The notes below the pieces were generated by a model, which saw only the letters and a list, made by a program, of their open reading frames with translations, was not told where the DNA came from and searched no databases. Position numbers and translations under genes: made by a program. A stretch of 64,000 nt of DNA. It comes from Synechococcus sp. PCC 7335 (GTDB lineage Bacteria; Cyanobacteriota; Cyanobacteriia; Phormidesmidales; Phormidesmidaceae). How positions within the stretch are numbered: position 1 is the first letter of the stretch; every line of letters starts with the position of its first letter. Shown here in pieces: positions 1 through 9,061 of the stretch. Where the stretch lies: contig NZ_DS989905.1 of NCBI RefSeq assembly GCF_000155595.1, positions 385,040 through 449,039 of the forward strand. The letters run 5' to 3'.

Positions 1-16
1 ATAAGGCAAGTAAACC

Positions 17-613
17 ATGAAGAAAGTTTTAGCAATAGGAATGTCGGCAACGCTAGCTGTAGCCACTCTCGGTAGCGCAAGGCCAGCACAAGCATTAACG
101 GCAGGAGAAGCCTTCGGTGCTCTTCTTGGCGTCGGCATCGGTGCGGCAATCATCTCAGCTAGCGACGACAATAAAAAGAAGCCCAGCAACTTCGATCCCC
201 GTGCAGAGCGCGATCGCGGCTATCAGGATGGTTTATATCGCGGCACGTACAACAACCGCAACAACACCTCGCAATACGAGCAGGGCTTTGATCAGGGTCT
301 GGCAGAAAGCAATTCTCGAAACAGCTCTCGAAACGGTTACTACAGTGGCGACTACGGTAACAATCGTACCTTGACTTGCTACTTCAACGGTAGTCCACAA
401 ACTTGCACAGCCCAGATATCTTTCGCCCAAGCTGGCACGTCTGTTGATATCACCTTCCCAGACGGCTTCACTCGTAGGCTTGTCTATGACCGCGGTACCT
501 TCTTTGATAGTAGTGATGCACGCTCAGAGCTCACTGTGACTCAAGATGCTCGCTTCTTCGTAGTCACTGACGAGAGTAACGAGTACTTCGAGATTCCAAA
601 AGCGTGGCTCTAG
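17..613 (+). CDS. Exported small protein of unknown function
   Basis: The product has 198 residues. A classic Sec signal peptide (Met-Lys-Lys, a hydrophobic stretch, then an Ala-Gln-Ala site near residue 26) is followed by a Gly/Ala-rich segment that could be a short glycine-zipper membrane helix (about residues 29-48). Next comes an Asn/Arg/Tyr/Ser-rich low-complexity linker (about 60-120) and a compact C-terminal domain with two Cys that could form a disulfide. It is probably periplasmic or surface-exposed. I recognise no family. The start is the ATG at 17, within a few bases of the window edge, so promoter context is missing. The following 196 bases before the kinase hold nothing I recognise. 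Confidence 0.7.
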   Translation: MKKVLAIGMSATLAVATLGSARPAQALTAGEAFGALLGVGIGAAIISASDDNKKKPSNFDPRAERDRGYQDGLYRGTYNNRNNTSQYEQGFDQGLAESNSRNSSRNGYYSGDYGNNRTLTCYFNGSPQTCTAQISFAQAGTSVDITFPDGFTRRLVYDRGTFFDSSDARSELTVTQDARFFVVTDESNEYFEIPKAWL

Positions 614-809
614 TTGATCTGTGAAAGTCTTCGTTTAACAATGGGGTATCGAGCTGAATCCGTGGCGACTTTGTTCGCCACTCATACCTACACTCATAAC
701 TCAGGGGAGATTAGCTATAAGTGAAATAGGTGAAATTCAGCGCTTTAACACTCTAATCCAACACTTTGAAGCGAGATAGGGTACGCCAAACACTGGGGAA
801 GATAAGACG

Positions 810-1976
810 ATGTCACCAAGTCCTGGTTTGTGGGTTTGGCTATGGGGTGCTGTAGTAGCGGGCGGACTGCTATCAGGTCTGATTGTCTATGGAATTGCTG
901 CCCATCGCTATCAGGCTATCTTGCAAAGAGAACGTGAACGAGCCAGAGTCATCATACGCCAAAGTGAAGAAAAATTCAGGCGGCTAGTAGAGGCAAACCT
1001 AATTGGCGTGAGTGTTGGATGTTTAGATGGCCGTATTCTCGAAGCTAATCAACGCTTTCTAGATATTTTGGGCTATACCCGTGAGGATCTAAAGGCGGGG
1101 GCTATCAACTGGATCGATATGACGCCGCTAAAATATGCTGAAATCGACCGACAGGCAGTTTGTGATCAGCGCTCACTCGGTCAATGCTCGCCTTTTGAAA
1201 AGGAATACTTTCGCAAAGACGGCAGCTTGGTACCGATCCTTATGGGTCATGCTGTCTATGATCAAGACCAAGAATACACCATTGGTTTTGTACTCGATCT
1301 GTCTGACCGTAAACGACTCGAGGCACTGTCAGTTTTAGAAGAGCGTAGCCGCCTAGCAAGAGATGTCCACGATAGCCTAGCTCAGGCGTTTACCAGCATA
1401 CTGGTGCATATAGAAGTAGCAGAGCGAAAGTTGCTCAGTGACCCTACAACCGCTCAGGCTTGTTTGCAAACTAGCGCGGAGGTAGCCCAGGCAGGACTTG
1501 TTGATGCCAGGCGCACTATCAAGGCCCTACGTCCCTATCATCTCGACCAAACCAATCTCTACGACGCCCTGTGTCAGATAGCGCATCAGATCTTTGCCTA
1601 CAGTTCTACCCAGGTGAGAAGTAACCAAAGTGGGGCGAGCTATGTCCTGCTGCCAGAAGTCGAAAACGCATTGCTACGCATTGGTCAAGAGGCTTTGACA
1701 AACGCCTTTAAGCACGCCCAGGCTACCGTTATCTATCTCAACTTAAGCTATCAACCGAACCAGTGTGTTCTGCGTATTCAAGATAACGGTATCGGCTTTG
1801 CAACAGACGCAGCTGAAAGGGCTAACGGTACTTCAGACCAGCATTCTTCAGTCCAGCATTATGGTCTCACCGGAATGGCAGAGCGTAGCCAGCACATCGA
1901 TGCTGAACTAACCGTAGAGAGTATCTTGAATCAAGGAACAGCTATCACTGTTTCGGTACAAAAAAGTCTAGCTTAG
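810..1976 (+). CDS. NarL-type sensor histidine kinase with PAS domain
   Basis: The product has 388 residues. It has one N-terminal transmembrane helix (about 7-30), a PAS domain (about 45-165), then a HisKA_3 dimerisation domain with the phospho-accepting His in Arg-Asp-Val-His-Asp-Ser (about residue 187). An HATPase_c domain follows, with an N-box (Gly-Gln-Glu-Ala-Leu-Thr-Asn-Ala), a G1 box (Asp-Asn-Gly-Ile-Gly-Phe) and a G2-like Gly-Leu-Thr-Gly-Met. This is the NarX/DegS/LiaS class, which phosphorylates LuxR-type regulators. The response regulator at 2084 follows on the same strand 107 bases later, so the two very likely form one system. The sensed signal is unknown; the PAS domain is the likely input. 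Confidence 0.9.
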   Translation: MSPSPGLWVWLWGAVVAGGLLSGLIVYGIAAHRYQAILQRERERARVIIRQSEEKFRRLVEANLIGVSVGCLDGRILEANQRFLDILGYTREDLKAGAINWIDMTPLKYAEIDRQAVCDQRSLGQCSPFEKEYFRKDGSLVPILMGHAVYDQDQEYTIGFVLDLSDRKRLEALSVLEERSRLARDVHDSLAQAFTSILVHIEVAERKLLSDPTTAQACLQTSAEVAQAGLVDARRTIKALRPYHLDQTNLYDALCQIAHQIFAYSSTQVRSNQSGASYVLLPEVENALLRIGQEALTNAFKHAQATVIYLNLSYQPNQCVLRIQDNGIGFATDAAERANGTSDQHSSVQHYGLTGMAERSQHIDAELTVESILNQGTAITVSVQKSLA

Positions 1977-2083
1977 CCGTCTATGCCAAGTTCACAGATT
2001 TCACCAAGGGCAATAATTACTGCGTTTGCACTTTCTACAATCTTGACTCTGTACAATATGGGTAAGGTTACAGTCTGAAGTAT

Positions 2084-2713
2084 ATGACCTCCACTGAACA
2101 GATTCGAGTGCTCTTAGTAGACGATCATCCTATCTTACTAGATGGTTTAGTCATGCTGCTCGAATGCGAGCCAGACATAGCGGTAATAGGCCAAGCTTCG
2201 GATGGTGAAGAGGCGATCGCGCTATTTCAACAACATCTACCTGATGTCCTGCTAATTGACCTGCGGTTGCCAACGATTAGTGGTATTGAGGTAATTGCCT
2301 CTATACGTGCTGACTACCCCCAGGTCCGCGTTGTTGTGCTCAGTACCTACGACACTGAGGAAGAAATCTACCAGGCTGTACAGGCCGGAGCGAAGGGGTA
2401 TGTCATTAAAGGTTCTACCTCTGACGAATTGCTCAAAGCTGTTCGAACGGTCTATCAAAATCAGAGCTATATCCCTCCATCAGTGAGTGAAAAGCTAGTT
2501 AGGCGTATGGGAGCCCCCACGTTGAGCACTCGCGAGCAAGAGGTGCTTCAGCTAATCGCAGAAGGTAAAACCAACCTACAAATCAGTGCTGAGCTAACCA
2601 TTGCTGCGAGCACAGTTAGATTCCACGTTGGCCATATTTTAGACAAACTCGGGGTGAGCGATCGCACTCAAGCAATTGTTCAGGCCGTCAATCAAGGAAT
2701 TGTTCGCCTCTGA
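2084..2713 (+). CDS. NarL/LuxR-family response regulator
   Basis: The product has 209 residues. The receiver domain has the acidic pair Asp13-Asp14, the phospho-acceptor Asp59 in Leu-Leu-Ile-Asp-Leu-Arg, and the conserved Lys in Val-Ile-Lys-Gly near residue 110. The C-terminal LuxR-type helix-turn-helix (about 145-205) begins Leu-Ser-Thr-Arg-Glu-Gln-Glu-Val and contains Ser-Thr-Val-Arg-Phe-His-Val in the recognition helix. It is a DNA-binding transcription factor expected to be phosphorylated by the kinase encoded immediately upstream. Target genes cannot be read from the sequence; the exported protein genes downstream are candidates only by position. Confidence 0.92.
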   Translation: MTSTEQIRVLLVDDHPILLDGLVMLLECEPDIAVIGQASDGEEAIALFQQHLPDVLLIDLRLPTISGIEVIASIRADYPQVRVVVLSTYDTEEEIYQAVQAGAKGYVIKGSTSDELLKAVRTVYQNQSYIPPSVSEKLVRRMGAPTLSTREQEVLQLIAEGKTNLQISAELTIAASTVRFHVGHILDKLGVSDRTQAIVQAVNQGIVRL

Positions 2714-3239
2714 ATTCTTCTGATATCTCACTCTTTCTAGAGTAGTCTTTCTACATTAGATCCGTATTCCTAGATTTGATCCGTATTCCTAGATTAGGTC
2801 TATACTCTCTATAGAGATAGATCTTGTCTTAGTAAGCGAAAGACAGGCTTTGTGTACGATATCTTCTTATCTAACAAACAACCCAACACTTTGATAGGTC
2901 TAGAACTAGATTGAGATCTAGTGACGGCCAGGCCAAATCGTTCTAAAGTCAGAATAGTCTGTTGTTTATTGCTTAGCACATTAATTCTCTTAAGGGCTAC
3001 CTTGTGATCTAAGATGCTGCGCGGGTTTCAGAATTGAAGTTCTTACTGAGCATACTTTTAGAAGGCTTGAAACGCGCATATTCTTCCACACTACGATAGG
3101 ACTGAGCGATATTTGGTATGTTGCTAGCCAAATTCCTCAAACCTTATTAGTGATATAGGAAAGCTATCGAATTCGTTGAAAGGTAGGCAATTGAACTAGC
3201 GATCTAATCAACAGTAGACGTTTAGATGTAAAGAGTCCT
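2714..3239. other. Intergenic region, 526 bp
   Basis: AT-rich stretch without a convincing gene. It holds a short tandem repeat (listed separately) and several CTAGA-rich palindromic words. I see no tRNA, riboswitch or strong terminator. Confidence 0.5.
2759..2795. repeat. Two tandem 18-bp copies, 19-bp period
   Basis: GATCCGTATTCCTAGATT occurs at 2759-2776 and again at 2778-2795, identical in both copies. It lies 45 bp after the response regulator stop codon. It may be a binding site or simple slippage; nothing nearby decides this. Confidence 0.8.
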
Positions 3240-3560
3240 ATGAAACCATTTTCTGTTGTTTTAATTGCAGCCGCCTCTGCTATCGCAGGGGGAGTAGTTG
3301 GTGCCTTATTAGGTGGAGGAATTGCGAGTGGAATTGCAGGTTTTGCGGGCGGTACACTAGGCGCTGAAGCTGGGATCTGTCAGTCTGCCGAGACAGCTAG
3401 AGACCAAAATCTACTGACTATGGAGCAGTCCGAGCAGCTAATAGATCAGGCAGCCGCTCAACTTCAAAGCAGGTATGGTTCTAGCGAACCCTCAGCAGAA
3501 TTTAGAATCGATGACTGTCAGGAAGTCTTTACCCTACTAAATGAAACCGTTGTGGAATAG
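3240..3560 (+). CDS. Small Gly-rich exported or membrane protein, unknown
   Basis: The product has 106 residues. The N-terminal 45 residues are very rich in Gly and Ala (Gly-Gly-Val-Val-Gly-Ala-Leu-Leu-Gly-Gly-Gly), resembling a glycine-zipper helix. A soluble acidic tail with two Cys follows. It starts at ATG 3240. It resembles other short cyanobacterial cell-envelope proteins in composition only, and no family is recognised. It lies between the two-component system and another small exported protein. Confidence 0.55.
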   Translation: MKPFSVVLIAAASAIAGGVVGALLGGGIASGIAGFAGGTLGAEAGICQSAETARDQNLLTMEQSEQLIDQAAAQLQSRYGSSEPSAEFRIDDCQEVFTLLNETVVE

Positions 3561-3689
3561 TCAAGGCACCCTAGGGTATTAGGCAGAGTAGATGTTTGTG
3601 TGATTGGTAAATAGAGACGATAGAAAGCTCGGGCGGCTATCCTGTGTCATCCACTTTCTACTATTCATTTCTTCTTTGGAGCAATAGTT

Positions 3690-3971
3690 ATGACAAAGTA
3701 CCTAAGACAGTTCAGATTTGCTTACAAGCGAGCATTTCGCCTATCGCTAATCTTGAATGCCTTGCTGATTGTAATGGCAGTTATTACCTTTTTACAGACT
3801 CCAGCTAGCGCAGTCACCCTGCGAGTCGTAGGCAGCACAGACTCATCAACAACCTACAGACTCGATGTCGACCTTGAACAAATCGTGTACGTAAGGTGCG
3901 TTAGCGCATATGGTGGTGAGCCATCGTTAGGATATTTGTCTAACGAGCTAGCGCTAACTTGCCCTAGCTAG
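3690..3971 (+). CDS. Small exported protein, unknown
   Basis: The product has 93 residues. A Lys/Arg-rich N-terminus and a hydrophobic helix (about 20-40) end in Pro-Ala-Ser-Ala, which fits a signal peptidase site. The mature part is only about 50 residues, with two Cys that could pair. GGAG lies about 9 bases upstream of the ATG and supports this start. No family is recognised. Confidence 0.55.
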   Translation: MTKYLRQFRFAYKRAFRLSLILNALLIVMAVITFLQTPASAVTLRVVGSTDSSTTYRLDVDLEQIVYVRCVSAYGGEPSLGYLSNELALTCPS

Positions 3972-4049
3972 GGTTGCAGCTCATCTTTTCACTAAACAAT
4001 CGTTGATGACCTTTTGCTTTTTTAGCAAAATACAACAAAGACTTTGTAC

Positions 4050-4805
4050 ATGAAAAAACACACTCTCGATGGCAAAACCGTTCTCGTCGCGGGCGGTGCT
4101 AAAAACCTTGGCGGTCTGATTAGCCGCACCTTTGCGGCGGACGGTGCAAAAGTCGCCATTCACTTTCATAGCGACTCATCCAAACCCGATGCCGATGCCA
4201 CGGTTACCGCCATCAAAGATGCCGGTGGTAAGGCATTCTCAATACAAGGAGACTTCACAGATCCTACAAACATCGTTTCTGCTTTTGCAACAACAAAAGA
4301 ACACTTCGGCGGCGTTGATATTGCAATTAACACAGCCGGACGCGTGCTTAAAAAGCCTTTTACCGAAACGACCGAGGCTGAATATGATTCAATGGCTGCA
4401 ATTAATTCTAAAGCAGCCTACTTCTTCATTCAAGAGGCTGGCAAACAGCTCAATGACGGTGGCAAGATCTGTACAATTGTCACCTCCCTTTTGGCCGCAT
4501 ACACTGGACTCTATTCTACCTATGGTGGAATGAAAGCACCGGTCGAACACTTTACCCGGGCTGCATCAAAAGAATTTGGTGGTCGCGGTATCTCCGTTAC
4601 TGCTGTGGGACCAGGGCCAATGGATACCCCCTTCTTCTACGGTCAAGAATCTGAAGATGCGATCGCCTACCACAAATCTGCAGCCGCGCTTGGCGGCCTC
4701 ACGAACATTGAAGATATCGTGCCCCTGATTCGCTTTCTAGTTACTGATGGTTGGTGGATTACCGGCCAAACGATCTTTGCCAATGGTGGATACACGACTC
4801 GATAA
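4050..4805 (+). CDS. SDR-family NAD(P)-dependent oxidoreductase
   Basis: The product has 251 residues, the usual length of a classical short-chain dehydrogenase/reductase. It shows the N-terminal nucleotide-binding glycine motif (Gly-Gly-Ala-Lys-Asn-Leu-Gly-Gly), the Asn-Thr-Ala-Gly motif near residue 92, a Thr-Ser catalytic region near 145, and Tyr-x-x-x-Lys (Tyr-Gly-Gly-Met-Lys) near 160. The C-terminus ends Asn-Gly-Gly-Tyr, typical of 3-oxoacyl-ACP-reductase-like SDRs. The substrate is not deducible. I use ATG 4050; a TTG two codons upstream (4044) is less likely. Confidence 0.88.
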   Translation: MKKHTLDGKTVLVAGGAKNLGGLISRTFAADGAKVAIHFHSDSSKPDADATVTAIKDAGGKAFSIQGDFTDPTNIVSAFATTKEHFGGVDIAINTAGRVLKKPFTETTEAEYDSMAAINSKAAYFFIQEAGKQLNDGGKICTIVTSLLAAYTGLYSTYGGMKAPVEHFTRAASKEFGGRGISVTAVGPGPMDTPFFYGQESEDAIAYHKSAAALGGLTNIEDIVPLIRFLVTDGWWITGQTIFANGGYTTR

Positions 4806-4942
4806 TCATTGCCAAATACTCACAGTTCTATGGTAGACATGGCTCTCCTACCTACTTGATTTTTAGTCTGGTTAACAATAGTTTCTTCAAAGTTTACATT
4901 TCAATAACTGTTTTGAATGTCGTTAAGAGCGGTTTAAATATT

Positions 4943-6739
4943 ATGGTTATTCGCATCTCCCGGCTCTCACGCTTCATGCTGGCGTTTTTAATTGCTCTAG
5001 GAATTAGCTTTGCAATCAGTGAACCTAGCTCAGCCCAGTTCTCACTACCGGGGGGTATCGGCCTAGAAGGGACCACTGCCCCACCGTATGAGGTTACCCG
5101 GTACGGCAATATTGAAGCAGTCTCGGTGAAATCTCCTTTAAGCGACCAAGAGCTATTTACTATCGCCTCACCCACTGTTTTCGACCGCGACGCTAGTGCC
5201 ATTGGTGAGCAAGTGCCTGTAGAACACAGAGCCGAAGCCATTCGGGACAATCTCTTGCTGCTCATCAATCGGCCTATGGACCCAGAGACTTTGTTGTTTG
5301 AGGTTTCTACTCTCAACAACGCTCCGATCATCGACGTTAGAGACGCCGAATTTACTCAGCCTCTGATCATTGCGACGGTCACTGAATACGATGCTAACTA
5401 CGTTGGCACTCCGGCGAATGAGCTAGCCACTGTATGGCGCGATGCCTTAGAAGACGACCTTCTCGATGGGCTTAGAAATCTGCCTGAAGGTAGAGAGCGA
5501 GTCCGCACAATTGTCTCTTACCTAATTGTTTTCTCAATTGTCGTCTTTGGGTTCAAATTCGCACTCTCGCGCCGCCAGAAGCAGCTTCGACACCGAAAAA
5601 AAGCTATCAACGCCGAAGCTATGCCTGTGGCTGATGATGGGCTTCAGACTGAAGCAAGGCCAATCTCTATGCAAAGACAGGTTGAGCAAAAGCGGACAAA
5701 TCATCTACGCAAGCTACAGCAGGTTTTCACTCTAGACCGCCAGCTCTCAGTATTAGACTTTGTGCAGTGGATGTTGTTTTGGCTGGTTATCTTAGCTTGG
5801 TTTATAGGAGAGTTTTGGGTTTATCAAGTATCACCTTATATACTACTTAATTCTCCTATCGGTGAGCCGCTAGATATTATCTTCCACTTACTCACTATTT
5901 GGTTTCTTACTAGCCTTGCCGTTCGTATCTGTCGTCGCCTAATAGACCATTTCGCCATTGAGAGGGAAGGGTTTAATCTAGGACACCTAGTGGCGTTTGG
6001 CGATGAGCAGCGTCGTCAACTACGAACGGCAACCATTGCGGGATCTCTCAAAGGGTTGGTCACCATTGTGATTGTGGTGATTGGGCTGCTAAACGCCTTG
6101 CAGTCGCTAGAGATCTCTACCGTGTCGTTAGTTGCCATCACCAGTGTGGCAGGTCTGGCAATCACGTTTGGTTCACAAAACTTGGTCAAGGACTTGGTGA
6201 ATGGCTTCTTCATCTTGGCAGAAGACCAGTATGCCATTGGCGATGTGATTGATATCGGTAGTGCGGCTGGACTAGTCGAGAACCTTAACCTGCGGGTTAC
6301 TCAGCTGCGCAGCGGTGGTGGTGAGCTGGTGACCATTCCTAACAGCAGCATTAGCCAAGTCAAGAATTTGACCCGTAACTGGTCGCGGGTGTCGTTTAAT
6401 ATTGAGGTCGCCTATGAAACTAGTCCTGACGAGGCCCTTGCCGTACTTGATGAGGTTGCCCAAACGCTCTACAACGACCCTGAATGGCACGACAAGATGC
6501 TAGCTGAACCGAAGGTGCTAGGCATTGATAGCGTTTCTCATAGCGGTATGGCTATCACTATCATGATCCAGACCAAACCAGCACAGCAATGGGGTGTTGG
6601 CCGCGAACTGCGCCTTCGCGTTCGCCGGGCGATGTCCGAAAATAACATTGATATTGGTACTCCTCGGACTGCTTTTGTAAAGCCGGCTGTAGAAAATACC
6701 AATGGAGCTTTGGCAGAGCAGTTAGAGCAGCCAGTATGA
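4943..6739 (+). CDS. MscS-family mechanosensitive channel with exported N-terminal domain
   Basis: The product has 598 residues from ATG 4943. The frame is open further upstream into the SDR gene, but a clean signal peptide begins only here (Met-Val-Ile-Arg-Ile-Ser, hydrophobic core, Ser-Ser-Ala-Gln). A periplasmic domain of about 160 residues follows. One TM helix lies near 190, a charged linker near 215-260, then several TM helices and the MscS pore/beta domain. That domain contains Phe-Gly-Ser-Gln-Asn-Leu-Val-Lys-Asp and Pro-Asn-Ser-Ser-Ile. Family role: a tension-gated channel that releases solutes during hypo-osmotic shock. The extra exported domain is larger than in E. coli MscS. Confidence 0.88.
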   Translation: MVIRISRLSRFMLAFLIALGISFAISEPSSAQFSLPGGIGLEGTTAPPYEVTRYGNIEAVSVKSPLSDQELFTIASPTVFDRDASAIGEQVPVEHRAEAIRDNLLLLINRPMDPETLLFEVSTLNNAPIIDVRDAEFTQPLIIATVTEYDANYVGTPANELATVWRDALEDDLLDGLRNLPEGRERVRTIVSYLIVFSIVVFGFKFALSRRQKQLRHRKKAINAEAMPVADDGLQTEARPISMQRQVEQKRTNHLRKLQQVFTLDRQLSVLDFVQWMLFWLVILAWFIGEFWVYQVSPYILLNSPIGEPLDIIFHLLTIWFLTSLAVRICRRLIDHFAIEREGFNLGHLVAFGDEQRRQLRTATIAGSLKGLVTIVIVVIGLLNALQSLEISTVSLVAITSVAGLAITFGSQNLVKDLVNGFFILAEDQYAIGDVIDIGSAAGLVENLNLRVTQLRSGGGELVTIPNSSISQVKNLTRNWSRVSFNIEVAYETSPDEALAVLDEVAQTLYNDPEWHDKMLAEPKVLGIDSVSHSGMAITIMIQTKPAQQWGVGRELRLRVRRAMSENNIDIGTPRTAFVKPAVENTNGALAEQLEQPV

Positions 6740-7021
6740 CGTTTCACCATAGACTGCGACCAGATAGGTCACAAACCGTTGTAGGAGATTATTTACCGTA
6801 GAGCCATCAGCGACACTTAGAGAGTTTTCAGTATTCTTTGTAGCAGAAAGCAACCATAACTGCAGTTTGGTAGAAGAATACATCTAGTTCAACAAACACT
6901 TGAACAAATTTCATTGCAAGAAGTTTGTTGTTCATTTCAAGACATAGTGATGCCTATGCGCTCATTCACTATACATATGCGCTCATTAATCAAACATAGT
7001 CCCATAACCACAGAAAGAAAG

Positions 7022-7453
7022 ATGAAAATCTTCAGCTTAATCAGTTCGCTCACAATCACAAGTCTACTCTGTGCAGAAGTTGCACTGGCGTCGAATTCCG
7101 CTCGTGCTGCGGAGTTACGGCCTAAACAGCAGCTAAAAGAAGAAACAGACTCCTACCGTTGTTCGGATGGCGATAATAGCGGTGTCGTTCGATTGAGATT
7201 ATCACTATCTGAGTTTACTGGCGAGCCCACCAGGATGACTGTTGACCAATATTCTAATGTAGAAACTTACGAGATTGCTGGCTCCTCGAGTGTGAGAGGC
7301 GGCACGAAGTACACAGCTTACAGTGGGAATAGCAATCTAACCTATGATTTCATACAGTATCCGGCTGGACATGCTGAGTTCATCTTCAGTCTCGAAGATC
7401 CAGATGGTCAGCCACAATTTGAGAACGAAATGGATTGCGTCAAAATTGGGTAA
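7022..7453 (+). CDS. Exported protein of unknown function
   Basis: The product has 143 residues from ATG 7022, where GAAAG lies just upstream and a signal peptide begins (Met-Lys-Ile-Phe-Ser, hydrophobic core, cleavage around Ala-Leu-Ala-Ser). An in-frame extension to 6914 exists but would bury the signal peptide. The mature protein is acidic with two Cys near its ends and no recognised domain. It lies between the channel gene and the HAD hydrolase, all on the + strand. Confidence 0.6.
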   Translation: MKIFSLISSLTITSLLCAEVALASNSARAAELRPKQQLKEETDSYRCSDGDNSGVVRLRLSLSEFTGEPTRMTVDQYSNVETYEIAGSSSVRGGTKYTAYSGNSNLTYDFIQYPAGHAEFIFSLEDPDGQPQFENEMDCVKIG

Positions 7454-7709
7454 GCAATCGAGCTGAGATCGGTTTTGCTGCACGAACAAGTTAACAGACA
7501 GATGCAGGTGGCAGGTATCAATTGGAGGCTTGTTGTCTTACAACAAACAACGAAACCGATAAAATCTGTCACCCGTAGCTGCAATCTGTCTGGTTGTAAC
7601 CCTATCTTTGGCACCCAATAAATAGTGAAGGAATCGAGATCTTCAGATTGCGCAAGAGGTGACTAACCCTTGGACTAGCCTGCTGTTGTTCGTAAGCCTA
7701 AAAGTCTTC

Positions 7710-7925
7710 ATGATATACCATAGTCTTTTCTATCTGCCCGCTTTGCTTATATCGGGAATAGCTTTGTATGAGCTACCCTCAGGCGCAGAGTCCACGATTG
7801 TAATAAGAGAACCTTTTGCGATCGCGCAAGAGCCTTTAGAAACCGGACCGCCTGTAGCCTCTGTTGACCCTAGCGCACCTATTCAGATCAGAGTTATCAA
7901 CGAATCCACAAACGAACGACCATAG
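7710..7925 (+). CDS. Possible small exported peptide
   Basis: The product has 71 residues from ATG 7710. A hydrophobic N-terminus (Met-Ile-Tyr-His-Ser-Leu) and a short Pro-rich acidic tail suggest a secreted or membrane-tethered peptide. The frame is open upstream to a GTG at 7659. There is no clear ribosome binding site or homology. It could be chance. Confidence 0.3.
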   Translation: MIYHSLFYLPALLISGIALYELPSGAESTIVIREPFAIAQEPLETGPPVASVDPSAPIQIRVINESTNERP

Positions 7926-8053
7926 CTCATCCTTTTGCACCGTCAGCTTCCCTTTTTCTTTGGGTATGACCACTATACATTTACTTTATTGCTCTACCAC
8001 AGCAGGCTATCTTATAGAAGTAGGAACTAGCACCTTTCGACGGCACTGACTCT

Positions 8054-8803
8054 ATGGTTGAACGAATAAGTACTTCGGCAATTCCCACGAAGCCGGTAGC
8101 TGTTCTATTTGATGTAGACGATACTTTATATGACTATGCATCAGCGAAAAGCGCTGCAGATAAGGTGCTTGAAGAGCAGGTAGAGAGTTTTCTAGGCGTA
8201 CCTGCGAGTCTATGCCGGTCGATGTTTTCGCAAGCTCGTCAAGATGTTAAGGATAGACTGGAAGAAACAGCCAGTGGTCATAACCGTCTGCTGTACATAC
8301 AACGCATGATAGAGATGATGGGATTTAAATCAAAGCCCTTACTCTCGCTATATCTAGAAGAGATGTATTGGCGTGCTTATTTTCAGAATGCTGTTCTATT
8401 TTCAGGCGTTATAGATACGCTCGAGTGGCTAAAAGAAAGCAACATTTTAGTTGGAATTGTTTCTGATCTGACAGCTCGTCTGCAACTTAGAAAACTAGTC
8501 TACTTTGGATTGGAAAGCTACTTTGATGCGATTGTTACTTCAGAGGAAACCGGAGTAGATAAGCCCGATAAGAGAAATTTTGACCTTGCACTAAGTAAGC
8601 TAGGCTTAGGCAAAGAAAGCGGACAAATCTGGATGGTTGGTGATGATCCTAGTAGTGATATGGTAGGTGGCCAAACAATCAATGCTGTCACTTTCCAGAA
8701 GGTACATCGGGATATAGACGTTGGTCAGGACGAGGCAGCTCCAGACTTCTTGATTAGAGAGTTTGATGAACTATATGACTTTATTCTAGATTGCGCGGGA
8801 TAG
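8054..8803 (+). CDS. HAD-superfamily hydrolase
   Basis: The product has 249 residues. HAD motif I is Phe-Asp20-Val-Asp22-Asp-Thr; the nucleophile Asp20 and general acid Asp22 are present. Motif II is the Ser in Ile-Val-Ser-Asp (about 136), motif III is Lys in Gly-Val-Asp-Lys-Pro (about 172), and motif IV is Gly-Asp-Asp-Pro-Ser-Ser-Asp (about 197). The alpha-helical cap between motifs I and II places it in subfamily I (phosphoglycolate phosphatase/haloacid dehalogenase type). It probably dephosphorylates a small metabolite, but the substrate is unknown. Confidence 0.88.
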   Translation: MVERISTSAIPTKPVAVLFDVDDTLYDYASAKSAADKVLEEQVESFLGVPASLCRSMFSQARQDVKDRLEETASGHNRLLYIQRMIEMMGFKSKPLLSLYLEEMYWRAYFQNAVLFSGVIDTLEWLKESNILVGIVSDLTARLQLRKLVYFGLESYFDAIVTSEETGVDKPDKRNFDLALSKLGLGKESGQIWMVGDDPSSDMVGGQTINAVTFQKVHRDIDVGQDEAAPDFLIREFDELYDFILDCAG

Positions 8804-9061
8804 AGAACGGTTAGTACGAGAGTACGTGGTTAGGGGAGGTGGCTTCGTAGACCTTCCTGTTGAACTTATGAGATGACACTACAAGTGTGTCTAGTGCGTC
8901 GCATTGCGCTTTGGACAAGAACGAGAGAGAGCGAAGAATGTTTTGGGCGCAGAGTTTATACGATGGGCACTGCAGACAGTCGCTTGTTGAAGATTGCTTT
9001 AACGATAAAGAGAAGGGGTTTTGACCTTATAATAAGCAAAATGTAATTCAGAGAAGTAAAG